Below are positions 16,464-25,291 of a DNA stretch of 64,000 nt, piece by piece. Within the stretch, counting starts at the first letter, position 1, and each line of letters opens with the position of its first letter. Under the pieces are notes generated by a model. The model was not told where the DNA came from. It saw only the letters and a list, made by a program, of their open reading frames with translations, and searched no databases. This DNA is from Clostridiales bacterium. GTDB lineage: Bacteria; Bacillota; Clostridia; Lachnospirales; Lachnospiraceae. The stretch lies in contig JAGZJZ010000002.1 in assembly GCA_018365455.1 (NCBI GenBank), forward strand, positions 1-64,000, given 5' to 3'. Made by a program: the position numbers and the translations under genes.

Positions 16464-18338
16464 ATGAGTGCATATATGAACAATATTTTCAATTACAGCC
16501 GTTCCTTACCGGAACCGTTTGATACGCTGACGAACAAAAAGGTGTCAGTGTCATCGAAATATGGAGATGGGACAAATGCAACTTTGTGTTCAACAGTCAT
16601 AAAAGCGGTACATGCAGTTTGCCGCTGCATGGATGGCAGCGCCGAAGGAGCTGTCGGGGTCATCGACCACAGGACAGTTGCTGAATACAAATCGTCCATG
16701 GGGCCTGATGATTATCATCTGGTAGTATATGACAGCAATTCCGGTTCGTTAATGGCAAGTGTGTATGACAAGAACACGGAAACTTTTGAAAACTATGTGC
16801 TGAACACATCAGGGCGTGACGGAGCTGCCGTTATGATGGCACTATTTCCAGTGCTTATGAATGACGAGGAATTCAGTGATAATTTTGAATTGTACCGCGA
16901 TCAGTTTAGTCATGGATTTTCAGATTTACCCTCGGCTATGGAGTATATGGCCATGCTTTGTGACAACGCTTACAGACGTATCAAGAATACCGCTTGTACA
17001 GCAGCCGTCAAGGTGAGTGTGGACAAGGCCGGAAATCTGATGCGTGTATCTCAGGTGCAGCTGGATTCCGGCGCTTTTGAGCCTACCCATGTGATTGCGG
17101 GGGAATTTACAATCTTTGCGAAGACAGAAAGGGTTACTGTAAAAAAAGCAGAGGAGATCGTTGAACACGCAGATTTTGTCGGAAAATATAAATTGCATTC
17201 AAGGACTATGAGCAGCCAGGAAAAGCAGCTCATACCGGTGCTCCCGGAATGGTACATCATTCCGCAGGAAGTCGTTGATATCTGTAAACATGCTCAGGCA
17301 ACTACCGGGAAACCGACGCAGATGAGGAATTTCCTCCTCCGTGGACCGTCAGGAACCGGAAAGACCAGAAGTGCAAAAGCGATTGCAGCAGGACTGGGGC
17401 TTCCGTATATGGCATATACCTGCTCAGCAGGAACAGAGATATATGATTTCATAGGTCAGATTTTTCCGGATACCGATTCGGGTTCTACCGGGGATGCACA
17501 GCTTGATCATGAAAAAGCGATTTTGGCGAGTATGGGTGGAATCAACTATGCCAACGTATCCAAAATAATGAATCTGCCGGATTTGGATGATATGGATTAT
17601 GATCCGGCGGGGGTATATCAGGCTCTAACTGGTGTAGAAAATGCAGCCGCAACATCTCAGGACTGTATGAGCATTGTGCTGGATCGCGTAACGGAGAAGG
17701 TGTGTGCCCTGTCCAGACGAGATGAAAATTCCAAGAGCAGTGGTCAAACCTATACTTATATTGAGACAGATTTTATCAAGGCTCTGAAGTATGGGTATGT
17801 CATTGAGATCCAGGAGCCTACGACAATTGTCCAGCCCGGCGTTTTGCCAGGACTGAATTCTCTGCTGGAGCAGACCGGGACAATCACGCTTCCTACCGGA
17901 GAGGTGATAGAGCGTCATCCGGATGCGGTGGTCGTAGTAACAACTAATGTCGGATATGAGGGATGCCGCAGCATGAACCAGTCTGTTATCGACAGAATGA
18001 GTCTGGTACGGGATGTGGAACTTCCGACGCCTGAAGTTATGGTGCAGCGCGCCATGGCCGTCACGGGCGCAACAGATGAGTATCAGATATCCCAGATGGT
18101 GCAGGTGGTCAACGATCTGTCGGAGTATTGCCGAAAGAACAGTATTACGGACGGCTCTTATGGTATGCGCAGCCTGATTGACTGGATTGTGAGCAGTGAG
18201 ATTACCGGCGATGTATATGAGTCGGCATTGTACACGATTATCAGTAAAGCAACAACGGATGAAGTAGACCGTGAGGCGCTGATCAGTGCTGTTCTGGAAC
18301 CGATTTTCACAAAGAGGCGAAGAAAAGCAATCGCATAA
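16464..18338 (+). CDS. MoxR-like AAA+ ATPase
   Basis: 624 residues. A long N-terminal domain of unknown type (1-about 255) precedes a AAA+ module: Walker A GPSGTGKT (294-301), a pore-like IGQIFPD segment, a Walker-B-like VIEIQEP in which the usual Asp before the catalytic Glu is replaced, sensor-1 VVVVTTNVGYEG and an arginine-finger region SVIDRMSLVRDVELP. MoxR-type ATPases typically remodel or load metal onto targets with a VWA partner, and the next gene is a VWA protein, as in RavA-ViaA or NorQ-NorD pairs. The target here is unknown. AGAAAGGAAA site upstream. Confidence 0.85.
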   Translation: MSAYMNNIFNYSRSLPEPFDTLTNKKVSVSSKYGDGTNATLCSTVIKAVHAVCRCMDGSAEGAVGVIDHRTVAEYKSSMGPDDYHLVVYDSNSGSLMASVYDKNTETFENYVLNTSGRDGAAVMMALFPVLMNDEEFSDNFELYRDQFSHGFSDLPSAMEYMAMLCDNAYRRIKNTACTAAVKVSVDKAGNLMRVSQVQLDSGAFEPTHVIAGEFTIFAKTERVTVKKAEEIVEHADFVGKYKLHSRTMSSQEKQLIPVLPEWYIIPQEVVDICKHAQATTGKPTQMRNFLLRGPSGTGKTRSAKAIAAGLGLPYMAYTCSAGTEIYDFIGQIFPDTDSGSTGDAQLDHEKAILASMGGINYANVSKIMNLPDLDDMDYDPAGVYQALTGVENAAATSQDCMSIVLDRVTEKVCALSRRDENSKSSGQTYTYIETDFIKALKYGYVIEIQEPTTIVQPGVLPGLNSLLEQTGTITLPTGEVIERHPDAVVVVTTNVGYEGCRSMNQSVIDRMSLVRDVELPTPEVMVQRAMAVTGATDEYQISQMVQVVNDLSEYCRKNSITDGSYGMRSLIDWIVSSEITGDVYESALYTIISKATTDEVDREALISAVLEPIFTKRRRKAIA

Positions 18339-18366
18339 ACGTATTTAGAAAGGAGGTCAACCCTGT

Positions 18367-20619
18367 ATGGCGAGGGTGAATCATAAGTTAGTAAAACAGC
18401 GGCTCAATGAGCAGCGCAGTAAAATCTCAGACCGACAATTCTTCTCGTCCCGTCTTTTGGCGGGACATTTTGAAGATTTGGCGGCAGCACAGACGAGGCG
18501 GTATCGTTATAACCGACGGGTCCGCGTTAATCTTTACTGGAAACCGAGAGAAAAGCATGTGGCATCAACAGATAATATGCTTATACGTATCAATGCCGGG
18601 AATTCTATGGTCACGAAGGTAAAGGGGCGGGAAAACCGCTACCAGATCGTATGCGGCATGTTCGCACATGAACTGGGTCATGTCCTTTATACGGACTTCT
18701 TGGCGGCGCAGACACATACCAATTATTTGGGAAGTTACCGTTGGTATCCTTATCCGCCGGATCTGAAAATGACAGCGGATGCACGGAACGAAAAGGCATT
18801 CTGGAATTATGTGAAAACCGATCCAAAAAATCTTGAGATGGTGCAGATGGTTTCCCATTATATTTCCAATGTAATTGAGGATGGGTATATCGAAAACAGG
18901 ATGTTGAATAATTTTCCGGGCACATTGGGATACGGCCTTGAAAAGCTGCGGGAGCAGCATTTTGAACATATTGAAACAGTGACACAGCTGATTGAAAATG
19001 AGGATGAGGGAAAGCATATTTTTGAAAGCATCCTTCAGATCATGTTGTCTTATGTCAAATTTGGAGAAATCAAGTATGGAGACGAACCGCTAAGCGACGA
19101 AAGGATTCAGTCAGTGTTTGGCCTGATTACCGATATTGACAGTGCTTTAATGAGCAAGTCCGGAAAAGACCGGTTGAATGTCATCAATATGGTACTGGTA
19201 AGGTGCTGGGACTATATCGAATCTTTTTGTGAGGAATGTAAAAAACGTCAGGAAGAGGCGGAAGCCTCCGGCGGTTCCACCAGTCTTGCAGAAACCTTAT
19301 CGGAAGTGCTGGGAGCGATTGCCGGCGGTTCTGAAATGGGTGAAGGAAACAGCACACCGGTACCGGAAGCTTCTGGTGAGACAGAAGAATCTGCGACGGC
19401 AGACAAACGTGCACAGACCCATGCAGACGCCGAGAATGAGGATGATTCCCAGACTGACTCTGAAACGGAAGAAAATCCATCTGGGTCTGGGGAAAGCGAT
19501 AATTCTTCAGATGAAGACGCAATCCCGCTGAATGGGAGGAATTCTGGTTCAGGAAAAGAGGAAACTTCGGATAATGAGCAAGGGCGTATTCCTTATCACC
19601 AGTCAGAATCGCTCTCAGAACCTGTTGGTGGTTCCGTGGAAAAAAACGAAGATTACGAGCGGGAGCATTACGACCGTGCGGCGGCTGATATTGAACGCCT
19701 TCTGGATAAAATGGCGGAAAAGGCGGCCTGCGAGCAGCTGGAGAATGAAAGGATTCAGGAGCTGAATGATGTCGCTCAGAACATTTCCTATGGGAATATC
19801 CATGAAGGAGTACCTATCCGAATCAACCGGATTGCCTCTGTGGATGAGGAGCTTATAGAACAGTATAATGCTATTGCGGGGCCCTTGATCAATATTTCCC
19901 GCCAGCTGCAGAAGAGTTTGCAGAAGCAGCTCAAGGAAAATCGAAGAGGCGGCAAGCTAACCGGTCTTATCATGGGCCGACGTCTGGATGTGCACGCATT
20001 GTGCAGGAACGATGGGAAGGTGTTTTACAAAAATAACCTGCCCAATGAAATTCCGGAACTGGCAGTCGGTCTGCTTCTGGATGAGTCAGGCTCCATGTGT
20101 TCCTGTGACCGCTGTACTTATGCAAGAGCCTCGGCTATCATTCTGTATGATTTCTGTCAGAGCCTGGACATTCCGGTAATGGTCTATGGTCATTCCACCG
20201 ATTATACCGATGTTGGAAATACGGTGGCACTGTATTCCTATGCGGAATTTGACGGCTTTGACCACGATGATAAATACCGTATGATGGACATTGCGGCCAG
20301 AGGCAGTAACCGTGACGGAGCAGCGCTTCGTTTTGTAGCGGAACAGCTGTCTAAGCGGCCGGAAGCAGTAAAAATCCTCATACTGGTTTCAGATGGGCAG
20401 CCTGCTGACAGTGGATATAGCGGTTCTGCAGCTGAGGAGGATCTACGTGGCATCAAACAGGAATATCAGCGCAAAGGCATTTTATTTGTAGCTGCGGCAA
20501 TTGGAGATGACAAGCAGAACATTGAGAGAATCTACGGAGACTCATTCATGGATATCTCGGATTTAAAACAACTGCCCACAAAACTGACCGCTGTAGTTAA
20601 GCGGCATATAAGGGTATAA
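18367..20619 (+). CDS. zincin-like and VWA-domain protein (partner of the AAA+ ATPase)
   Basis: 750 residues. The N-terminal part has a metalloprotease-type HELGH motif (101-105, FAHELGHVLYTDF). The middle (about 300-430) is a low-complexity acidic Ser/Glu/Asp linker. The C-terminus is a von Willebrand A domain with the MIDAS motif DESGS (about 572-576), followed by YGHSTDYTD and LILVSDGQPAD. The layout resembles CobT/NorD-type partners of MoxR ATPases. Whether the HELGH is an active protease is not shown; a downstream third zinc ligand was not identified with certainty. AGAAAGGAGG site upstream. Confidence 0.85.
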   Translation: MARVNHKLVKQRLNEQRSKISDRQFFSSRLLAGHFEDLAAAQTRRYRYNRRVRVNLYWKPREKHVASTDNMLIRINAGNSMVTKVKGRENRYQIVCGMFAHELGHVLYTDFLAAQTHTNYLGSYRWYPYPPDLKMTADARNEKAFWNYVKTDPKNLEMVQMVSHYISNVIEDGYIENRMLNNFPGTLGYGLEKLREQHFEHIETVTQLIENEDEGKHIFESILQIMLSYVKFGEIKYGDEPLSDERIQSVFGLITDIDSALMSKSGKDRLNVINMVLVRCWDYIESFCEECKKRQEEAEASGGSTSLAETLSEVLGAIAGGSEMGEGNSTPVPEASGETEESATADKRAQTHADAENEDDSQTDSETEENPSGSGESDNSSDEDAIPLNGRNSGSGKEETSDNEQGRIPYHQSESLSEPVGGSVEKNEDYEREHYDRAAADIERLLDKMAEKAACEQLENERIQELNDVAQNISYGNIHEGVPIRINRIASVDEELIEQYNAIAGPLINISRQLQKSLQKQLKENRRGGKLTGLIMGRRLDVHALCRNDGKVFYKNNLPNEIPELAVGLLLDESGSMCSCDRCTYARASAIILYDFCQSLDIPVMVYGHSTDYTDVGNTVALYSYAEFDGFDHDDKYRMMDIAARGSNRDGAALRFVAEQLSKRPEAVKILILVSDGQPADSGYSGSAAEEDLRGIKQEYQRKGILFVAAAIGDDKQNIERIYGDSFMDISDLKQLPTKLTAVVKRHIRV

Positions 20620-20639
20620 CGACATCAAATTATAAAAAA

Positions 20640-20678
20640 CACAACGGGCAGCCGGATTTCTACGGCTGCCCTCTTGTT
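20640..20678 (+). terminator. hairpin after the VWA gene
   Basis: CGGGCAGCCG pairs with CGGCTGCCC across an 8-nt loop, followed by TCTTGTT. A moderate terminator before 20699. Confidence 0.65.
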
Positions 20679-20698
20679 ATCCAGAAAGGAAGGTAATT

Positions 20699-21823
20699 AT
20701 GCACTTTTTAACATTAGCAATTTTAGAAATTCCTGAGGTAAGGGAACACAAGGAACTGGACAAACAGATAGTGGAGGCCCTGAAGGAATTAGAACTTCAG
20801 AAACAAATAGAAACAAAGAACTTTATGCTGGACTTTACGATTGGGAGGTTTCAAAACCTTCAGTCATCATTTTCCCGTGCAGTAAATGACGGCGTTTCTG
20901 AGCTGATGTATCCTTATTGCGCATCGATGGAGGATCCGGAATATCTGGAATTTGAAGATCGGACAGAAAAACTGCGCGAGGAATATGAGAGCGTGGTTGA
21001 TTGTATAAAGCTGCCTCAAGGAACAATTGTGGAGCAGTATGGCGATCCACTCTGGGGCAGATTTGTTGTCCGTGACGGAAAAGTGTTCCAAAGGGATGCA
21101 GGATCGCTTCATCATGAAAAGCGTACAAAAAAAGCAAAACGAATGGTGGCTCTGCCTAATTATCCCCGCAAAAAGCTCTATAAGAGTTTTGAGAAATATG
21201 CAGAAGAAAGGTGTGGCTTTTCTTTTGATGAAAAGCATCAAGGCTATGGATATTATTATAATCCAAACGCCATATGGGACTGGTATTCCATTGGCGGGCG
21301 ATGGCCGGAGATGTTCCTGGTAAAGGACGCCTGCACTGAGTATTCTATCGGTGAGCGAAGCTGGTGCAACTCGGATCGGAAATCAGAGGCGCCGGAAGGA
21401 TACCGGTGGGTATGCGCTGCCAGGAAAAAGGACATTGCGTGGGATGCCATGCGAGACTGGCGAAACCAGAAAGCCGCAGAGCGGTTCCATAAGCTTGAGC
21501 AGATGTTCCTGGCAGGAAAGACGGATCCGGATTTCCATGGAGAGATTGTCCCAGACGGAGTTATGCACTGGGGCGAACTGGTTTACCGCAAGGACTCTAC
21601 CTTGGAGGAATACCTGGAGGAATACGGGATTCCGGGCTGCTGGAAGTATCCGGTAGGCTCGCATGACATCGTGGATGAGGGCCAGTGGCTAAGCGTGGAA
21701 GACAGCGTGCAGGATCCGGGAACCGGCAGCTATGCCCCGGTAGACTGGCGCAGCTGCATTGATGGATACATTGATGACATGGATGAGGATATGGTACTGG
21801 TTTCCGTAGACTACCACATTTAA
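20699..21823 (+). CDS. hypothetical element or phage-type protein
   Basis: 374 residues behind AGAAAGGAAG. The centre carries YYYNPNAIWDWYSIGGRWP, a WDWYxIGGRW pattern that I associate with uncharacterised phage and mobile-element proteins. It is rich in Trp and Tyr, with no membrane segment. First gene of a run of small genes to 24694. Confidence 0.6.
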   Translation: MHFLTLAILEIPEVREHKELDKQIVEALKELELQKQIETKNFMLDFTIGRFQNLQSSFSRAVNDGVSELMYPYCASMEDPEYLEFEDRTEKLREEYESVVDCIKLPQGTIVEQYGDPLWGRFVVRDGKVFQRDAGSLHHEKRTKKAKRMVALPNYPRKKLYKSFEKYAEERCGFSFDEKHQGYGYYYNPNAIWDWYSIGGRWPEMFLVKDACTEYSIGERSWCNSDRKSEAPEGYRWVCAARKKDIAWDAMRDWRNQKAAERFHKLEQMFLAGKTDPDFHGEIVPDGVMHWGELVYRKDSTLEEYLEEYGIPGCWKYPVGSHDIVDEGQWLSVEDSVQDPGTGSYAPVDWRSCIDGYIDDMDEDMVLVSVDYHI

Positions 21824-21834
21824 GGAGGAGACGG

Positions 21835-22092
21835 ATGAACACTTATGTCGTTTGCATGGACTCTTCATGGGTCCGGGACTCACAAATGTTTGATATTGCC
21901 GGTTTGACAGATGATGAGCTGGCGGATATCGACATGTACAGTGCAGACAGCGAAGACAAATGGCATGATATGGAGCCGACTCCATTTATCGCAGTCATAA
22001 AAGCGGAAAACGAGGAGGAAGCCTGTAAAAAGGCAGCCATCGAAATGCGCTATGATCCCCGCTGCCTGTTTGCAATAAAAGTTTCAGAATAA
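21835..22092 (+). CDS. small acidic hypothetical protein
   Basis: 85 residues behind AAGGAGGAGAC. Acidic, with the segment AVIKAENEEEACKKAA. No family recognised. Confidence 0.55.
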   Translation: MNTYVVCMDSSWVRDSQMFDIAGLTDDELADIDMYSADSEDKWHDMEPTPFIAVIKAENEEEACKKAAIEMRYDPRCLFAIKVSE

Positions 22093-22109
22093 AGAGGAGG
22101 TATCAAAAA

Positions 22110-22763
22110 ATGATTATCAATCGAATCGGTGCTGAGTTTGAATACGACGGCACAACCTATGTAATCGGCGCTCCCATCGTGGGAACGCCGGAAAGCGAGT
22201 ATGAGGGTCTGTATGGGACGATTACGGAAATCCGTGATGGAGAGGATAAGGAAACGGAAAATGAAACGCCGGATATATATTGCTCTTTTGAAGTTCCTGC
22301 ACTGCCCTGTGAAGTAAAAAAGCTGGAAGAAATTTTTTCTGATTTGTATGACGAGCCTAAAACCATTGACGACATCATCCTGGATCTTGTCATCATGGCC
22401 CCGTCTATGGTGGAGACGCTTGATGACCTGAAAGAGTGCCGCCAGCACCCGAGGATCCACATTCTTTTGGAAGACTGGGCGGTGGACGGCGAACAGGGAA
22501 ATTCTTCCGAGGTCTATACGGACTTCAATGATGCGAAACGCATACTGGTGCAGAAGCTGAAAGAGGAGCAGGAAAGCGGCTGTATTCCGCAATGGGCGGA
22601 TGATGAGAAGTTCAAGGAGCATTCCACGGACTCCCTCTATGAATGTTACATTGACGGCGAATACTGTGAGAGCCATTACCATATCGCAATCGCAGCAGCT
22701 CTGCGTTTCCAACCGGTTTGTCAGGGAGATGGGATGGCTTTATCAGGCATCCTGCCAGCTTGA
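22110..22763 (+). CDS. hypothetical protein, C-terminus possibly altered by a frameshift
   Basis: 217 residues behind AGAGGAGG. Acidic cytosolic protein without a recognised domain. The last 20 or so residues (after ESHYHIAIAAAL) look like out-of-frame translation of the neighbour's coding sequence: the other frame from about 22700 reads a well-formed protein to 22968. A fusion broken by a frameshift, or two overlapping genes, are the alternatives. Confidence 0.5.
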   Translation: MIINRIGAEFEYDGTTYVIGAPIVGTPESEYEGLYGTITEIRDGEDKETENETPDIYCSFEVPALPCEVKKLEEIFSDLYDEPKTIDDIILDLVIMAPSMVETLDDLKECRQHPRIHILLEDWAVDGEQGNSSEVYTDFNDAKRILVQKLKEEQESGCIPQWADDEKFKEHSTDSLYECYIDGEYCESHYHIAIAAALRFQPVCQGDGMALSGILPA

Positions 22764-22968
22764 GGATTTTGTATCGCAGGTGTCAGACTGGGATGAGCTG
22801 GATCAGCTGACCGATGAGCAATATAACCGCATGGTCCAGGATCCCCGTTTCCCGGAAAGGCTCCAGAACAAGCTGGGCAAAAACGATTCCTACTGGGAAG
22901 CCTATTGGGAGACAGTTTCCGAGGTTGCACATGAGTTTGTGAATGAGTATCTGCAGGAGGAGGCGTAA
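22729..22968 (+). CDS. hypothetical protein, start uncertain
   Basis: The frame runs from GWLYQASCQLEDFVSQVSDW to VNEYLQEEA and looks genuinely coding, already from about VSNRFVREM at 22705. The first ATG in frame is 22729, but AGGGAG abuts it and gives no spacer. Either translation is coupled to the overlapping gene 22110 or the two are one gene split by a frameshift near 22700. No family recognised. Confidence 0.45.
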   Translation: MGWLYQASCQLEDFVSQVSDWDELDQLTDEQYNRMVQDPRFPERLQNKLGKNDSYWEAYWETVSEVAHEFVNEYLQEEA

Positions 22969-22974
22969 AGATCT

Positions 22975-23316
22975 ATGAATACAAGGCTCAACTATCTCTA
23001 TCGGGATGCCGACAACTACAAGATGCCAAATTCCTGTGTGGTTATTGGTGAGATAAGCGAAGCGCAAATCGCAGAAGTCATATCCTGTCTAGACTGTGGG
23101 GAATATTTCATTCCCCGGCAGGTGGGGCTTCCTGAAAAACGCTTTGACAGGTTTGACGAGGAGGTGGACCAGTGCTGGTTTGAATTAAGTGCAGATGGGT
23201 TTGAGGCTACCGAAAATGTTTCCGATATTGACATGACTGTGAGGCAACTCGTGGAGTTGTTTCGTAGTGCAAAAAACAACTGGCATGATGATGTGCCGTT
23301 AGGAGGTGCAGTATGA
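22975..23316 (+). CDS. hypothetical element protein
   Basis: 113 residues, ATG 22975 behind GGAGGAGGCG. Begins MNTRLNYLYRDADNYK, a start I associate with small mobile-element genes. Ends in an ATGA overlap with the next gene. Confidence 0.6.
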   Translation: MNTRLNYLYRDADNYKMPNSCVVIGEISEAQIAEVISCLDCGEYFIPRQVGLPEKRFDRFDEEVDQCWFELSADGFEATENVSDIDMTVRQLVELFRSAKNNWHDDVPLGGAV

Positions 23317-23750
23317 GTTACTCAGAATGGCATACTTACGGCTATGGAATCTGCGTTTCCGATATTACGGATGAGTCTGTGGAACGCCTGCAGAAGCTGA
23401 TTTCCCTGGCGCCGGAGTACCAAAAGAAAATACAGGAATGGCTGGATGAGAGTGAGATATCGGAGCCGGCCTACGAGGATTATCTGGAGTTCGACCAGGA
23501 CTATATGCTTGGCCTAGCAACCATCTTAAAAGAAGTGATCCTTGAGGCAGAGGACATTGACCTTGTGGCGTGCGACAGCCATGACGGCACGGATTATCTG
23601 CTCTATGTGCCGGACTATCCCTGGAACATGGGAAAACACAGACAGCTCATGACGGAGGAGGCCGTCGCAGGGCTTTTCCGAAAATATGTTTCCATTTTGA
23701 CAGATGAGGCGATAGAAATAGATTACCAGTCTGTTGAGAATGGAGGTTAG
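23313..23750 (+). CDS. hypothetical element protein
   Basis: 145 residues, acidic, start overlapping the gene before it with GGAGGTG upstream. Aromatic motifs WHTYGYGICV and DYLLYVPDYPWNM. Function unknown. Precedes the methylase by 11 bp. Confidence 0.6.
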   Translation: MSYSEWHTYGYGICVSDITDESVERLQKLISLAPEYQKKIQEWLDESEISEPAYEDYLEFDQDYMLGLATILKEVILEAEDIDLVACDSHDGTDYLLYVPDYPWNMGKHRQLMTEEAVAGLFRKYVSILTDEAIEIDYQSVENGG

Positions 23751-23761
23751 GAGGTGGCGTT

Positions 23762-24694
23762 ATGCCTTATAAAAGCGATACAAGGCCGCTGACCAGCATC
23801 GTTTCCTATCCGGAGCGTGGCGAAGGCGGCGACAACCGTTATCGGGGGAACTGCTCTCCCAGACTGATTGAGGATCTTTTAGGGTTCTTTCGCCCGGGAG
23901 AAATCTGTGACTACATGTGCGGCAGCGGGACGACCAAAGCGGCGGCGGACAAGCTGGGCGTTGGCAGTCATCTCTATGACCTGCACAGCGGCTTTGACAT
24001 CATGAACTGCGAGATCCCGGAGCGCCCGGAGTTCATCTTCTGGCATCCTCCATATTGGGATATCGTCACGTTTTCGGATGTCATGTATAAAGCCTCAGAT
24101 GTTCAAAAGAACTACGGCTATGACCCGAGACAGTATGATCTGTCGCGCATACCGGACTGGGAAAGCTTTGTTGATAAAATGAATTATGCCATGATGAAGC
24201 AGTTTTCTGCCCTTGAAAAAGGTGGCAGGATGGCGGTTTTAATGGGAGACATTAAGAAAAGAGGCGTGCTTTACAGTATGCTTTCTGAAATCGTCAAACC
24301 GGGGTCTTTGGAGAATATCATCATCAAGGCCCAGCATAACTGCTTTTCAGACCAGATCCAGTATAGCGGAAAATTCATCCCGATTCTTCATGAATATGTG
24401 ATGATTGTCCGAAAGGATTCACCGCTTCTAGTTCCGATTATCATGGCAAAAAAAGCGGAGGTCGATATCCGGGATATGCCGGGGGCGACATGGCGTGATG
24501 TGGTTGCTGCCGTTTTGGAACAGTGCAGCGAGCCGGTGACGCTCACGTTTCTCTATGAGAAAATAGAGCCGCACAAAAAAGCACAGGCAAATAAGTGGTG
24601 GAAAGAAAAAATCCGCCAAACGCTTCAGATCAATCCTACATACTTCTTTCATGATGGCAGGGGAATGTGGTCGTTGAACAGAAGCGCAGCATAG
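23762..24694 (+). CDS. DNA methyltransferase-like protein
   Basis: 310 residues. The SAM-binding motif DYMCGSGTT and a catalytic-type HPPYWD (where DPPY or NPPY is usual) place it among N4/N6 amino-methyltransferases of the DNA methylase group; a C-terminal helical domain follows (about 225-310). GGAGGTGGCG site upstream. With no restriction enzyme beside it, it is probably an orphan methylase that protects or marks the element. The His in place of Asp/Asn could alter activity. Confidence 0.75.
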   Translation: MPYKSDTRPLTSIVSYPERGEGGDNRYRGNCSPRLIEDLLGFFRPGEICDYMCGSGTTKAAADKLGVGSHLYDLHSGFDIMNCEIPERPEFIFWHPPYWDIVTFSDVMYKASDVQKNYGYDPRQYDLSRIPDWESFVDKMNYAMMKQFSALEKGGRMAVLMGDIKKRGVLYSMLSEIVKPGSLENIIIKAQHNCFSDQIQYSGKFIPILHEYVMIVRKDSPLLVPIIMAKKAEVDIRDMPGATWRDVVAAVLEQCSEPVTLTFLYEKIEPHKKAQANKWWKEKIRQTLQINPTYFFHDGRGMWSLNRSAA

Positions 24695-24705
24695 TATCTG
24701 CGTCT

Positions 24706-24732
24706 GGGGGATGTCTTTTGTAGGCATCCCTC
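24706..24732 (+). terminator. hairpin after the methylase
   Basis: GGGGGATG pairs with CATCCCTC, 11-nt loop. The following sequence is only moderately T-rich, so termination strength is uncertain. Confidence 0.5.
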
Positions 24733-24770
24733 AGTTGCTTTAACTATATGTAGAAGAAGGATGGCTTTTT

Positions 24771-24779
24771 TGCTATAAT
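24771..24779 (+). promoter_or_regulatory. extended -10 promoter of 24810
   Basis: TGC followed by TATAAT (24774-24779). No convincing -35, consistent with an extended -10 promoter. Confidence 0.5.
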
Positions 24780-24809
24780 ACAAATATACTTATGAGCAGG
24801 AGGCGAAAT

Positions 24810-25136
24810 ATGTCTGTTTATTATAATCCGGACACGTACAGAAAAATTATCAGAAATGGTGAAGAATGTTGGGTATATGATTGGGGCAAAAATGCTGATA
24901 TAAATTCGTTCAATTATATGCTGGATCGCTGGGAGGGCACTCAGCAACAATTTTTTATCAATGGTGAGACCAAGCAATATTTTCTTATTAATAAACAAGA
25001 GCGTACTGTCATGGAAATATCAAATCCAGAAGTAATAAGGTTCCTGTATGAGAATCTTTATATGGCGAATATTAACGAAACTTTTATCGAACTGTTCACC
25101 TCAATCGGAGGGTTTAAGACAGTAAAGTACGAGTAG
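24810..25136 (+). CDS. hypothetical protein
   Basis: 108 residues from ATG 24810 behind GCAGGAGGCG. Aromatic-rich soluble protein without a recognised domain. It has its own promoter and terminator, so it is a single-gene unit just upstream of the AbiE pair; a defence-island accessory role would be speculation. Confidence 0.55.
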   Translation: MSVYYNPDTYRKIIRNGEECWVYDWGKNADINSFNYMLDRWEGTQQQFFINGETKQYFLINKQERTVMEISNPEVIRFLYENLYMANINETFIELFTSIGGFKTVKYE

Positions 25137-25153
25137 ATTCTGATTTTTTCTTG

Positions 25154-25182
25154 GGGATGTCGTTTCGGCGGCATCTCTTTTT
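25154..25182 (+). terminator. terminator of 24810
   Basis: A 9-bp stem (25154-25162 with 25169-25177), TTTCGG loop, then T5. Confidence 0.8.
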
Positions 25183-25224
25183 GCATAATTGTTTTCAATT
25201 TGGACATACTAATCTCCGGGAGTT

Positions 25225-25277
25225 CTATTTACATTCTCACTTCAATAGTGTATAATATGGAGTGCGAATGTAAATAG
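25225..25277 (+). promoter_or_regulatory. abiE promoter with 12-bp inverted-repeat operator
   Basis: TTTACA (25228-25233), 17 bp, TATAAT (25251-25256). CTATTTACATTC (25225-25236) and its exact inverse GAATGTAAATAG (25266-25277) sit on the -35 and just after the -10. AbiEi antitoxins are known to repress their own promoters through inverted repeats, so this is the likely operator. Confidence 0.8.
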
Positions 25278-25291
25278 AGCCAAGGAGGTGC

